From assembly GCA_033808805.1 (NCBI GenBank), contig JAPXMY010000001.1:186001-250000 (forward strand): DNA of 64,000 nucleotides. The letters are read 5' to 3'. Made by a program: the position numbers and the translations under genes. Positions within the stretch are counted from its first letter, which is position 1. The number at the start of each line of letters is the position of its first letter. This document shows, piece by piece, positions 26,351 through 35,691 of the stretch. Below the pieces are notes generated by a model that was not told the DNA's origin, did not search any database, and saw only the letters and a list, made by a program, of their open reading frames with translations. Origin of the DNA: UBA1783 sp033808805 (GTDB lineage Bacteria; Bacillota_I; Bacilli_A; Erysipelotrichales; Erysipelotrichaceae).

Positions 26351-28044
26351 TATGTTATTCCGCTTCCTTCACCCTTGGTGACAATTGTATAGGCAATCAG
26401 TGAAATTATTGTAAACAATGTCAGAATAGAAGCCATAGCTGAAGCATAGCCATCAGATCCCTTGGTAACAAGTTCATAAACCGCAATGGTCATAGTTCTC
26501 GTCTTGTATGAAAATAGATACATCGCTGTTGACAGTTCAGTAATGATTGATACCCATGAAATGATAGCACCTGATACGATGCCATTCATCATCATCGGAA
26601 GCGTAATCTTAAAGAATGTTTTTGCCTTGCTTGCCCCAAGTGAGATACTTGCTTCTTCAATTGTAGCTGGAATCTGCTGCAATATGGCGACAGATGATCT
26701 GATTGTATAAGGGGAACGCCTTATAATCAGAGCAACAATCATAATAAACGCTCCTCCTGTTAATGGTGGCAGTCCCAAAACAGGAACATTGAAGGTTGTA
26801 ATCAGAATTACACCAATTACAGCTCCTGGAACAATATAAGGAATCATTGTGAAGATATCCAGCGTATCGTTGATAATATTCTTTCTTCTTACTGTCAAAT
26901 AAGAAATCAGAACAGAAATCAGTATTATCAATATTAATGAAGTGACAGCTATCTTAACGGTATTTCCGATAGTAGCTGAATACATTTCCCAGACATATCT
27001 ATAAGAATGTAATGAATATCCCTTTTTAAACGATATGCCCGATGGGGAAACTTTTCTAAAGGACGAATAAATTACATAAATCTGTGGAGCAAATGCTAAG
27101 AGGGTTACTCCATAACAATAGATATGCATAAGCGCATTCTGAAGTGGTTTTGCCTTTTTGCGTTCAATCGGATTTAAGGCATTCATTGTGAAATTAAACT
27201 TGCTGTTTATCCACTTCTGTAGCAAGAAAACAGCTGCTGTTACTATTATAGCTATCACCGATAATGCAGCTGCATAGTTTTTATCCTGACCCATTTCTCC
27301 TGAATACTGGTCATAAATCAATACGGTAAATACTTTGTAGTTTCTACCAATGAATACCGGAGTGCCATAATCCGCAAATGCTCTCATAAATACAAGTAAG
27401 GCACTGGCCAGAATAGTAGGCATGATAAGTGGAATAATTACCTTAAAGAACCTTTTTACTCCGCTTATACCCAGATTTTCACTGGCTTCAATAAGAGAAT
27501 TATCAATATTTCTCAATGCTCCGCAAACATACAGGTACACCAGTGAAAGCAAACCTAAGGTCATAACTAGAACAATTCCTTTAAATCCATATATTGAGCC
27601 CAGTTTTACACCAAATAGCGCTTGCCAAATCTTATTCAGCAGGCCATTATTTCCAGCAAATACAATCCAGGCAAAGGCTCCAACAAATGGTGGAGACATA
27701 CTTGAAAGAATAATAAGAACATTCAAGAACTTGCTTCCTGAAATCTTGTAAAAAGTCGTAAAGTATGCCAATGGAACACCTAAAATCATCGCAAATAAAG
27801 TAACACTTATAGAAACTTTAAATGAATTCTCTAATGCCTGTACATTGGCAGGTGTATTAAAGAACATTAGATAGTTGGATAATGATTTCTCTCCCGTTTC
27901 GGCAATTGTAAACGATTTGAAGAACAAGGATATCATTGGATACAGCATAAAGAAGGCATATAGTGCCAGTAGTACTACTGATACAATTATCCAGCTGTCA
28001 TATGTGCTTTTCTTCTTTTGAGAGATTTGTTTTGTTTTATTCAT
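26350..28044 (-). CDS. Fbp/Afu-type ABC transporter permease (fused double domain)
   Basis: 564-aa membrane protein with two copies of the binding-protein-dependent permease domain and about twelve helices. Both EAA-type loops are visible, NLGISGVKRFFKVIIPLIMP in the first half and SLGASKAKTFFKITLPMMMN in the second. This duplicated architecture is typical of the iron(III)/hexose-phosphate (FbpB/AfuB) and 2-aminoethylphosphonate groups. It follows the ATPase gene by 15 bases. Confidence 0.9.
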   Translation of the reverse strand: MNKTKQISQKKKSTYDSWIIVSVVLLALYAFFMLYPMISLFFKSFTIAETGEKSLSNYLMFFNTPANVQALENSFKVSISVTLFAMILGVPLAYFTTFYKISGSKFLNVLIILSSMSPPFVGAFAWIVFAGNNGLLNKIWQALFGVKLGSIYGFKGIVLVMTLGLLSLVYLYVCGALRNIDNSLIEASENLGISGVKRFFKVIIPLIMPTILASALLVFMRAFADYGTPVFIGRNYKVFTVLIYDQYSGEMGQDKNYAAALSVIAIIVTAAVFLLQKWINSKFNFTMNALNPIERKKAKPLQNALMHIYCYGVTLLAFAPQIYVIYSSFRKVSPSGISFKKGYSLHSYRYVWEMYSATIGNTVKIAVTSLILIILISVLISYLTVRRKNIINDTLDIFTMIPYIVPGAVIGVILITTFNVPVLGLPPLTGGAFIMIVALIIRRSPYTIRSSVAILQQIPATIEEASISLGASKAKTFFKITLPMMMNGIVSGAIISWVSIITELSTAMYLFSYKTRTMTIAVYELVTKGSDGYASAMASILTLFTIISLIAYTIVTKGEGSGIT

Positions 28045-28059
28045 ATCAATATCTCCCTT

Positions 28060-29208
28060 TTAATTTTTTTCGTATAATTCTTTGTCGTTTTTAACGCCTT
28101 TGACAATATTCTTTGAGCCATCAGCTGTAAAAATATTGATCTTTTCGGCTTTAAGTTTCAATTTAACATCAGTTCCATCAGGAATAATGTCGTCAATCTG
28201 AGATTCTTGAATAAGCTCAATGCGATTATCATCTTTCTCTTCGCTTTGAACACAGCGGACTGTATCAGATAATACATAATAGTGTGTATTCAAACCTAGG
28301 AATACTGATTCTGAAACTTTAGCATTGATACCTTCTTCGTTATTAATAACAACTTCTTCAGGTCTGATAGTGACAACAACATCCTGAGATTTCTTTTCTT
28401 CAGGTAAAATGTTGTCCATCACAATTTCATATCCATCTGCAAATACCAGTTTTGCAACATCGTTTTCTACAACCAGTTTGGCATTGATGATATTTGTACG
28501 ACCAATAAAGTTGGCAACAAACAGGTTAGCAGGTCGCTGATATATATCTTTTGGGGTTCCGATATGTTGAATAACACCCAGATTCATAACTGCAATTCTG
28601 TCAGATACAGCCATGGCTTCTTCCTGATCGTGAGTTACATAAACATTGGTGATGCCCACTTCTCTTTGAATCTGTTTGATGACCGATCTCATCTCTACTC
28701 TCAGTTTGGCATCGAGATTTGAAAGTGGTTCATCCATCAGCAAAACTTCAGGTTTGACAACTAAAGCCCTGGCCAAGGCTACACGTTGCTGTTGACCACC
28801 TGATAATCTATCCGGCATTCTGTCAGCATATTCATGAATATGCATCAGTTTCATAAATTCTTCGGCCTCTTTTTCCATTTCCTCTTTAGAATAGTTTCTG
28901 TTTGTCAGACCAAACTGAACATTTTTCTTAACTGTCAGATGCGGGAATATGGCATAGTTTTGGAATACCATACCAATATTTCTCTTTTCTGGATTGATAT
29001 CGTTGATTCTCTTGTCGCCAAAATAGAAATCTCCTCCCTCGATGGTGTTGAAACCGGCAATCATTCTTAATAATGTTGTCTTTCCACATCCAGAAGGTCC
29101 CAGTAAGGTAAAGAATTCACCATCTTTGATTTCCAAAGACAAGTCAGGAATAACGACATTATTTCCATATGCCTTTACCGCATTCTTGATTTTAATACCT
29201 ACGCTCAT
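28060..29208 (-). CDS. ABC transporter ATP-binding protein (FbpC/AfuC/PotA-like)
   Basis: 382-aa importer ATPase. Walker A GPSGCGKT is at 37-44, signature LSGGQQQR at 135-142 and Walker B LLMDEP at 156-161, followed by a C-terminal TOBE-type regulatory region with IRPEEVVI. It powers the double permease next door. A hairpin (29342-29377) lies between it and the binding-protein gene, which probably lowers ATPase and permease expression relative to the binding protein. Confidence 0.92.
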   Translation of the reverse strand: MSVGIKIKNAVKAYGNNVVIPDLSLEIKDGEFFTLLGPSGCGKTTLLRMIAGFNTIEGGDFYFGDKRINDINPEKRNIGMVFQNYAIFPHLTVKKNVQFGLTNRNYSKEEMEKEAEEFMKLMHIHEYADRMPDRLSGGQQQRVALARALVVKPEVLLMDEPLSNLDAKLRVEMRSVIKQIQREVGITNVYVTHDQEEAMAVSDRIAVMNLGVIQHIGTPKDIYQRPANLFVANFIGRTNIINAKLVVENDVAKLVFADGYEIVMDNILPEEKKSQDVVVTIRPEEVVINNEEGINAKVSESVFLGLNTHYYVLSDTVRCVQSEEKDDNRIELIQESQIDDIIPDGTDVKLKLKAEKINIFTADGSKNIVKGVKNDKELYEKN

Positions 29209-29325
29209 AAAATTCTCCTTTAACGTATAAACATATCCTTTGCTTTTTTATTGCAAATGATAAAAACAAACAGGTCTAACCTGCTTTTCACAAGATTTCT
29301 CTTGTTTATAAAAGCAATATTATGA

Positions 29326-29341
29326 TTGTTTATATAAACAA
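29326..29341. promoter_or_regulatory. 16-base perfect palindrome inside the ABC operon
   Basis: TTGTTTATATAAACAA lies between the binding-protein terminator and the ATPase gene. Related TTGTTTATA sequence occurs at about 29302. It could be an operator or part of a second promoter region; no assigned regulator. Confidence 0.35.
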
Positions 29342-29377
29342 AAGAGAGAGAGAACCACACAAAGGTGGTTTTCTCTC
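29342..29377 (-). terminator. partial terminator after the binding-protein gene
   Basis: Imperfect stem GAGAGAAAACCAC / GTGGTTCTCTCTC with a short loop, followed on the minus strand by TTTTGTTTAT. Such a hairpin after the first gene is common where the binding protein is needed in excess. Confidence 0.65.
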
Positions 29378-29388
29378 AGATTTAATTA

Positions 29389-30567
29389 TTACTTTTTACT
29401 ATTGTATTCGTTCAGTAATGCTGTCCATTTTTCTTTCCAAGAACTTGTGTAGTTAGCAGCAATATATAGCTGATCCTGGTCAAACAAGTTAGGAATCTGA
29501 TCGAATTCTAAGAAATTAGGAACGATGTTAGGTTCGCCTGTAACTGTTCTTAAAGTAGTGCAAGCATATAGTTTCTGTCCTTCTTCTGAAATTAAGAAGT
29601 CAATAAACAACTTAGCCAATTCAGTATTTTCAGAGCCTTTAACAATCGCAGCTGCACATGGTGTCCAGTTGTTAGCTTCCTCAGGATAAATCATCGTGAT
29701 ATTTTCAACTTCATCTTTTAGCTGTTGTAATGCAGGGTCTTCATAAGTAACACCGATAGCGTATTCGCCACTTACAACCAGTTTATATACAGCTGAAGAA
29801 GAAGACTGAACTGTACCATCAATAACTTCAATAAACTGTTTTACATATTCCCAACCTGCATCTAAATCCAAATCTGCAAAGTTAGAATCTTTTCCTTTAC
29901 CGAAAGCATACATCATAGCTACCAGCTCCTGCCATGCAGAAGATGATTTAACTGGGTCACCTGATAATACTTTGCCCTTTAACTGATCTTTATGATCAAT
30001 TAATGATTGATAACCAGTAATATCTTCAGGTTTCAGACCGCATTCTGCCAACACTTCTGTATTGATGATGAAAGCTGTATTTCCTGATAAACCATAAGAA
30101 GTGAAGTAACCTGTTCCTTCTCCCTGAGATGCAGCTTTAGCTGAATTAACAGTGATATTTTCTTCGTTTGGAGAAATATAGTATTCCCACAAGCCCTGGT
30201 TGTTATACCATTTTTCGAAGTTCATACCGCCCCACATAACATCGATTGTAGGATTTTCTTTTTCAGCAGTAATTCTTGATAAACAGTCTCCTGTTCCAAG
30301 AGAAATTATTTCAAGCTGAACGTTAGGATATTTCACTGTGAAACCAGGTCTGATTGCATTGATTTCACCATTTGAGTTAGGTGTTACAACAACTAATCTA
30401 CCAGTAACTGATACATCTGGTTCAATTCCATCTAAAATTTCATTCTGAATTCTAGCTGCTTTTTCTGCATATGATTCTTCAACTGTCGGTTCTGTTGGTG
30501 TTTCAGTACATCCCACCAGTGATATAATCATTAACGCAGATAATAAAACTGTAAGTAATTTTCTCAT
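29389..30567 (-). CDS. ABC transporter substrate-binding lipoprotein (FbpA/AfuA-like)
   Basis: 392-aa exported protein. The signal peptide ends in a lipobox (ISLVGC, Cys at about residue 20), so it is anchored to the outer membrane leaflet. The mature part is a two-lobe binding protein with VVVTPNSNGEINAI, PVKSSSAWQELVAMM and GVTYEDPALQ, typical of the iron(III)/hexose-phosphate/aminoethylphosphonate family. The cre site at its promoter favours a carbon source over iron, but ligand choice is inference. Confidence 0.9.
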   Translation of the reverse strand: MRKLLTVLLSALMIISLVGCTETPTEPTVEESYAEKAARIQNEILDGIEPDVSVTGRLVVVTPNSNGEINAIRPGFTVKYPNVQLEIISLGTGDCLSRITAEKENPTIDVMWGGMNFEKWYNNQGLWEYYISPNEENITVNSAKAASQGEGTGYFTSYGLSGNTAFIINTEVLAECGLKPEDITGYQSLIDHKDQLKGKVLSGDPVKSSSAWQELVAMMYAFGKGKDSNFADLDLDAGWEYVKQFIEVIDGTVQSSSSAVYKLVVSGEYAIGVTYEDPALQQLKDEVENITMIYPEEANNWTPCAAAIVKGSENTELAKLFIDFLISEEGQKLYACTTLRTVTGEPNIVPNFLEFDQIPNLFDQDQLYIAANYTSSWKEKWTALLNEYNSKK

Positions 30568-30618
30568 TTAATTCTCCTTCCCTTACAATTATTTCTCTTT
30601 TAAATAAACGTTTTTCTA

Positions 30619-30668
30619 TGTAAACGCTTACTTAACTGTATTATACCAAATGCATAAAATGATATCAA
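30619..30668 (-). promoter_or_regulatory. promoter of the ABC operon with a CcpA-type cre site
   Basis: TTGATA (30663-30668) and TATAAT (30640-30645) are separated by 17 bases on the minus strand. Immediately downstream, over the expected start point, TGTAAACGCTTACT (30619-30632) matches the catabolite-responsive element consensus almost fully. In this position CcpA would block transcription when preferred sugars are present. Confidence 0.75.
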
Positions 30669-30728
30669 ACATATTATTGAAATCAGGAAAATCAAACTTT
30701 ATTTTAAATTAAAGATAATTTTTTACTT

Positions 30729-31508
30729 TTATATGATATCAAAAAACTTTAAGGCTGTTACAACGCCATCATCTTCCACACTGTTGGTAATATGGTCAGC
30801 CACAGCTTTAACTGACTCTGATGCATTTTCCATAGCCACTCCCAATCCAACATACTCAATCATATCCTGATCATTTCCTCCATCACCAAAAGCCATTGCT
30901 TCTTCACGTCTGAAATTATAGGCTTCCAGCACTTTCTGAATTGCCATGGACTTAGAACAGCTGTCAGATGTTACATCAAAAGCATTATCCCACCAGCGAG
31001 CAATTTTTAAATATTTACAATCCTTGAGAAAATCTTCATCCTTTTCTGGTTTTCCGCTGGCCATCAGCTGATATACATCACCTTCTATAAATCTATTGAA
31101 GTAATCAAGGTCGTTTGATGGATGTTTCATAAGAGCAAAACCACAATATTCATCCAATATTTCACTATATCCATTAGCACACATTTCATCTTTTCCAGCT
31201 GCAATAATGGGTTCATTTTGTTTTTTTGCATTTTCTATAAATTGATGCAGATCTTTTTTATCTAATGGTTTTGAATATAAAACGCCCTCTTCGTCATAAC
31301 AATAAGCGCCGTTGTAGCATAGATAACCATCAAAATCAATCCCTTTAAAATGAGGCACAGCATATGGCGCTCTTCCTGTCGCAATAAATATCTTGATTCC
31401 TTTTTCTTTCAACTTCTGTAAAGCGTGAAGAACTGGCTCTGTTATGCCTGAATTATTAAAACTTTTTAAAGTTCCATCAACATCAAAGAAAATTATCTTT
31501 ATAGCCAT
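30729..31508 (-). CDS. HAD-superfamily phosphatase, Cof type
   Basis: 259-aa HAD hydrolase of the Cof/YidA group. Motif I is FFDVDGTLKSF with the nucleophilic Asp. Motif II is FIATGRAP, the motif III lysine lies in the SCSKSMAI region, and motif IV is AFGDGGNDQDMIEYVG. A C2-type cap lies between. The start is placed at the third residue of the longer frame, where GGAGG is six bases upstream. It sits upstream of the ABC operon in the same direction, so a sugar-phosphate substrate is possible. Confidence 0.9.
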   Translation of the reverse strand: MAIKIIFFDVDGTLKSFNNSGITEPVLHALQKLKEKGIKIFIATGRAPYAVPHFKGIDFDGYLCYNGAYCYDEEGVLYSKPLDKKDLHQFIENAKKQNEPIIAAGKDEMCANGYSEILDEYCGFALMKHPSNDLDYFNRFIEGDVYQLMASGKPEKDEDFLKDCKYLKIARWWDNAFDVTSDSCSKSMAIQKVLEAYNFRREEAMAFGDGGNDQDMIEYVGLGVAMENASESVKAVADHITNSVEDDGVVTALKFFDII

Positions 31509-31640
31509 ACACATCCTCCTTTACATTATATTTATACACTTTAATTTATATTATCATTGATTTATGTAGTGTTGAAATAAATAATGTTTTTTCTCAGCAA
31601 TATCCCTTTAATGATAGAAATTATTTCTTATACTGATTAT

Positions 31641-32231
31641 TTATATACTATCAGAATACACTAAAGTTCCTTTGAATAAAAAAGGAAGTAAAATCCAACT
31701 GATACCTCTTTTTTTAAAGCTATATCTGTTATAGTTTTTTTCCAGCACTACAACTGTTCCCTGGCCATTGTCTGTTTCAATTCCTGTGTTTGTAAATTGA
31801 CATTTTCCCCAAAAAACTTTACTTTGCATATTTTCTTTCATATAACATAAACGCACAAAAGTGAAACCCTGTCGTTTAAATTCCTGCAAACAATTATCTA
31901 TGATGTTTCTTCCAATTCCCTGATTACAATATTCCTTATCTACCATAAAAAATCCAATAAACATTGTTTCTTTATTTGGATATTCAGCAATCAGATCGAT
32001 AACTGCCACCAGTCTATCATTCTTGAAAAAGCCAAGATAATATTTATCATCAGACTCTTTAGCAGGTGGTAAAGCTTTCATATCATTTAAAATACTTTGA
32101 ACAGATGGGAAAGGAGGACAAAACTCATAATAAAGAGGATGTCCTGATTGTAATTTTTCAATTATAAGAACATCTTTTTCATTTAATATTCTTACATCAT
32201 ATTTATTCGATAATTTTTTTATATCAATCAT
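31641..32231 (-). CDS. GNAT-family N-acetyltransferase
   Basis: 196 aa. The acetyl-CoA loop is in YCNQGIGRNIIDNC, with preceding strand TMFIGFFMVDKE. About 30 residues after the GNAT fold (YSFKKRGISWILLPFLF...) are hydrophobic and not part of the usual domain. The start overlaps the ParB-like gene by eight bases, so the pair is co-translated. Substrate unknown. Confidence 0.85.
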   Translation of the reverse strand: MIDIKKLSNKYDVRILNEKDVLIIEKLQSGHPLYYEFCPPFPSVQSILNDMKALPPAKESDDKYYLGFFKNDRLVAVIDLIAEYPNKETMFIGFFMVDKEYCNQGIGRNIIDNCLQEFKRQGFTFVRLCYMKENMQSKVFWGKCQFTNTGIETDNGQGTVVVLEKNYNRYSFKKRGISWILLPFLFKGTLVYSDSI

Positions 32232-32859
32232 TCTTTAAATCTATTTTACTCCAATATTCGTCACAATAACCTATCCATTTTTCTATATAGTCTTTGTGGT
32301 CCAACACTTCAATATCCCTTACATTATTTATATTTTTGGCTTTAGCTTCCGTTACAAAATCAAATATATGTTCAGAAGTTTCGGTAACAAAACCATAAAC
32401 ATACTCAAATCCCAAATCTATTGCTACCAATAATCTTGTATGACCGTCTAAAGAAATATATTTATCTTTTAAGGGAGTTAGCGGAATAATAATATCCTTT
32501 TCAGTTTCTACAAACGATTTTATTGCCTGCTTTTTATCATTGGATACATAAAATTGAGAAGGCTGTATCTTGTCAATATCAACTTTAAAAATGTTAATCG
32601 GTTTATATTCCAATATCTTTTTTCCGGAAGCATCAAAAAAATTTGTTATGTGTTCAGCAAAAAATCTAAATTCTTTGATTACATCTTTGTAGTACTTCTT
32701 TTTACTTCCGCTTATACGAGCTGAATTTTCATTAAAAATTTCTACTTCATATAGATACTTGTCATTTACAGTAAATGCTCCGTGTTGATTGAGTACTTTT
32801 TTATTAAATCTTGAATCAGAATAAACATTTACTCTTGTAATTTTAATGTTTTCTGACAT
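32224..32859 (-). CDS. ParB-like/Srx-fold domain protein
   Basis: 211 aa. Residues about 95-160 resemble the ParB N-terminal-like fold: DKIQPSQFYVSNDKKQAI, then ISLDGHTRLLVAIDLGFEYV with the DGHTR motif. The N-terminal 90 residues are a separate unassigned region. Such proteins are found next to acetyltransferases, as here, and are not chromosome-partition ParB proteins (no HTH). Function unknown. Confidence 0.7.
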   Translation of the reverse strand: MSENIKITRVNVYSDSRFNKKVLNQHGAFTVNDKYLYEVEIFNENSARISGSKKKYYKDVIKEFRFFAEHITNFFDASGKKILEYKPINIFKVDIDKIQPSQFYVSNDKKQAIKSFVETEKDIIIPLTPLKDKYISLDGHTRLLVAIDLGFEYVYGFVTETSEHIFDFVTEAKAKNINNVRDIEVLDHKDYIEKWIGYCDEYWSKIDLKND

Positions 32860-32923
32860 GCCACCATCTCCAATTATCCATATTTTTTAACGAAAGTTTA
32901 ACAATTATTATTGAAATTATTTT

Positions 32924-33430
32924 TTATAGTTTAATTTCATATCCAAATTCACAAAGTTCAAAGCCATCATCAAATTTTTCATAATATATACCCGCAGCTT
33001 TAGCAAAGCCATTTTTCTCATAAAACTTAATGGCTGGCTTATTTATATCAACAACAAAAAGTCTTAAATATTCTGCCCCTAAATCCTTGGCAACTTTTTT
33101 TGCCATGACAAGCATTAAACTTCCTATTCCTTTTTTTGAATATTTAACATTTACTGCAAAACGGTCTAAATAGAGCGCTTTGCCACTTGTACTTTGCCAG
33201 TTGATAGAATCTTCTCCAGTATTGGTATTGCACAGGGCAAATGACGATATGATTTCTTCATCATTCAACATGATATAGAGACGTTTACTTTTAACATCTT
33301 CTTCAATGAACTGACAAGGATAAATATTGTCCCAGATTTGAATGTTGGCTTCGTTCATTTCTTTGATGATTTTTTCATACACATCTTTTAATTGCCCTGA
33401 ATCTTTTTCTTTTGCTAATCTAAATTCCAT
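32924..33430 (-). CDS. GNAT-family N-acetyltransferase
   Basis: 168 aa, full GNAT fold: N-terminal EFRLAKEKDSGQLKDVYEKI, acetyl-CoA motif KYSKKGIGSLMLVMAKKVA, and C-terminal NKPAIKFYEKNGFAKAAG. It lies close upstream of the ParB-like gene in the same direction. Substrate unknown. Upstream at 33431-33599 there is no gene; the plus-strand frame there is a shadow. Confidence 0.9.
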   Translation of the reverse strand: MEFRLAKEKDSGQLKDVYEKIIKEMNEANIQIWDNIYPCQFIEEDVKSKRLYIMLNDEEIISSFALCNTNTGEDSINWQSTSGKALYLDRFAVNVKYSKKGIGSLMLVMAKKVAKDLGAEYLRLFVVDINKPAIKFYEKNGFAKAAGIYYEKFDDGFELCEFGYEIKL

Positions 33431-33599
33431 TTTTAATACCCTTCTATCAATTTTGGTTCATTGTAATATGATTCATTACCTTACTGAATATAAAATTCTA
33501 CCAATTGAACCTGTCAATTGTTTTTTTACTTCTTCATTGGAAAAGTCTTCTACTCTCAAAGTTTTATTAGACTTTCAAGCCTTCCATACAGAAGATTAT

Positions 33600-34031
33600 T
33601 TATTTTCTGCTCTCTTGATATATTTCAACAATTTCATTTATCAAAGCATTAAATTCTCTTTTTACTTCAGAATAATTTAACGGAAACTCATTATCTCCTT
33701 CAGCAGTTAAATGCACATCGTTTTCAAAATCAATTCTTAAATTAAATCCCCATCCATCCTTTGCTTCTGGATCATAACCATCAAAACCATCCCAGGAAAG
33801 AACATTATTATTTTCAATAATTTCGATAATTCTATCAAAAAAAGATTTTATTATTTTTTCATGCTCTTTTCCTTCCCATTTTAAAATTGCGGATTCATAT
33901 GAATTTTCTGGATCTTGAAATTCTGCATAAAGAAAATAATCTGAACCTTCTTTTCTTATTTCAAAATTATATGACCAGCCTCTAGCTACTCTATAATTGT
34001 AATAAATACAATTTATCTTGGAAACTTCCAT
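33600..34031 (-). CDS. hypothetical protein
   Basis: 143 aa, soluble, acidic and rich in aromatic residues (RVARGWSYNFEIRKEG, DGFDGYDPEAKDGWGFNLRIDF). No membrane segment or signal peptide. ATG 34031 is chosen over the longer frame because AAGGAG is seven bases upstream. I do not recognise the family; the composition suggests a small alpha/beta domain, perhaps a SMI1/KNR4-like or immunity-type protein, but this is a guess. Confidence 0.65.
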   Translation of the reverse strand: MEVSKINCIYYNYRVARGWSYNFEIRKEGSDYFLYAEFQDPENSYESAILKWEGKEHEKIIKSFFDRIIEIIENNNVLSWDGFDGYDPEAKDGWGFNLRIDFENDVHLTAEGDNEFPLNYSEVKREFNALINEIVEIYQESRK

Positions 34032-34125
34032 AACCTTCTCCTTTTTTTCTTTCAATACAAATTTAGATAAAAACATTCCCATAACAATTACTCCGTTATT
34101 CAGATATAATGTTTTAATTTATCAT

Positions 34126-35004
34126 TTACTCAACTTCTATTAACTGGTATTCTTTTTTTCCAACCCCTAATATGGCTGCTGCTTCAATAGTATGAATCCC
34201 GCTTCTAGTTTCAATTCTTTCAATCAGATGTTCTTTACCAGGATCATCACAGTTATACACCAGATCAATACAAGCCTGGTCAATGGCAACTGGATCTAAT
34301 GAAACAAGTATGCCTATATCCCTTACTTTTGGATCTTCTGCTACTGCACAGCAGTCACAATCTACTGACATATTGCACATAATATTGATATAAGCAATAT
34401 TTCCGCGGAAATATTCTGTAACCGTACTGGCGGCATCTGCCATCGCGGCTAAAAACTTATCTTGAGGTGGTTTGGTCTTCCAGCATTCATGCTGACTGGT
34501 TGTTCTACCTATTGAATGGATATTTGCTTTTCCACTGCTTGAAGCACAACCGATAGCCAGCTGTTTTAAAACTCCACCATAGCCTGCTGAAGGATGACCT
34601 TTAAAGTGGGATAAAACCAGCATTGAATCATAGTTGGCTATATTCTTTCCTAAATAATTTTCTTCAATTACCAAGACGTTTTTAACTGGTAAAATTAGAT
34701 CCGGCCCTTCTTCATCCAATAAATCGATATCAAAATATTTGCTCCAGCCATGTTCTTCAATTAGTTTCAGATGCTTTTCACTGGTATTTCTTTGCCCCTC
34801 ATAAGCTGTATTACATTCAACAACGACACCACTTACATGTTCAATAATGGGTTTCCAAAATTCTGGATGCAAGAAGTTCTGATTGCCCTTTTCTCCTGAA
34901 TGCACTTTACAGGCAACTTTACCAGGCAAATCTTTATTCAATAAATCAAATAACTCAACAACTTTTTCAGGAGTTATTTCTTTTGAAAAATATACAATGC
35001 TCAT
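34126..35004 (-). CDS. DUF362-domain protein
   Basis: 292 aa. The DUF362 pattern is visible: SHFKGHPSAGYGGVLKQLAIGCAS in the middle and DIGILVSLDPVAIDQACIDLV near the end. Cysteines occur as CNMSVDCDCC, a possible metal or Fe-S site, but the usual C-terminal ferredoxin repeats are absent. GGAGG eight bases before ATG 35004 fixes the start. Biochemical role of the family is unknown. Confidence 0.85.
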   Translation of the reverse strand: MSIVYFSKEITPEKVVELFDLLNKDLPGKVACKVHSGEKGNQNFLHPEFWKPIIEHVSGVVVECNTAYEGQRNTSEKHLKLIEEHGWSKYFDIDLLDEEGPDLILPVKNVLVIEENYLGKNIANYDSMLVLSHFKGHPSAGYGGVLKQLAIGCASSSGKANIHSIGRTTSQHECWKTKPPQDKFLAAMADAASTVTEYFRGNIAYINIMCNMSVDCDCCAVAEDPKVRDIGILVSLDPVAIDQACIDLVYNCDDPGKEHLIERIETRSGIHTIEAAAILGVGKKEYQLIEVE

Positions 35005-35207
35005 TATTATTTCCTCCACTAATTTAATTATACAAAAAAAGTGTAGCAACTTATAATTTATTTCTATTTTATTTATCAGCTTATCTTTAAAAAACATCTA
35101 CTCATCGACAGAGTATAATCACAACTTGTTATGATGTGTTTTTATTTTTTTAAAGAAAATATGTTATTATATAATTATCTTGACAATTATTTAATTAAGG
35201 AGGAAAA

Positions 35208-35621
35208 ATGAAAAGAAAATCAATATTAATATTTTTAATTGTGTTCATTATTACCTATCTATTACTTACTCAGATGAGCATGATAAAAATTTCTTCTGCA
35301 AACAATCCTTATCTATACCAGCTAGTAAATGCCTGGCAATTTAAAACCATGGCATCGGCTATTATCGCTGTATTTCTAGCTTGGTGTTTTAATGGAGATA
35401 GAATAACAATAACTAAAATAATTATTGTATTCTTCATCGCCTTTACAATTTCCTATTTAATAATGAGTCATAATATGTATGAAAGAAGAGTCTTTGAAAA
35501 GACTTTAACTGAGTGGCTGATAAAACAGATAATAAGTAATTTTAAATTAAAAGCCGCAATATCAGCTATTGTTGCGGCAATAACCAGTTTAATAACCTAT
35601 TTGTTTTCCAAGAAAAAATAG
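35208..35621 (+). CDS. four-helix membrane protein made of two tandem repeats
   Basis: 137 aa. Residues about 4-70 and 71-137 look like copies of one unit: KSILIFLIVFIITYLLLTQM matches KIIIVFFIAFTISYLIMSHN, and the second helices MASAIIAVFLAW and AAISAIVAAITS correspond. Each unit has a helix, an amphipathic stretch and a second helix. GGAGG precedes the ATG. Family unknown. Confidence 0.75.
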   Translation: MKRKSILIFLIVFIITYLLLTQMSMIKISSANNPYLYQLVNAWQFKTMASAIIAVFLAWCFNGDRITITKIIIVFFIAFTISYLIMSHNMYERRVFEKTLTEWLIKQIISNFKLKAAISAIVAAITSLITYLFSKKK

Positions 35622-35652
35622 ATAATTCTCTTCTTTAAAAACTTTAGTTACT

Positions 35653-35687
35653 AAAAACCTATTGATTAAATTGATCAATAGGTTTTT
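35653..35687. terminator. bidirectional terminator
   Basis: Fourteen-base stem AAAAACCTATTGAT / ATCAATAGGTTTTT with a seven-base loop between converging genes (35208-35621 and the LD-carboxypeptidase). Confidence 0.85.
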
Positions 35688-35691
35688 ATAT

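Noticed and set aside
33342..33680. 112-codon plus-strand frame between the GNAT gene and the unknown gene
   Set aside because: It overlaps both minus-strand genes and has no ribosome site or recognisable domain.
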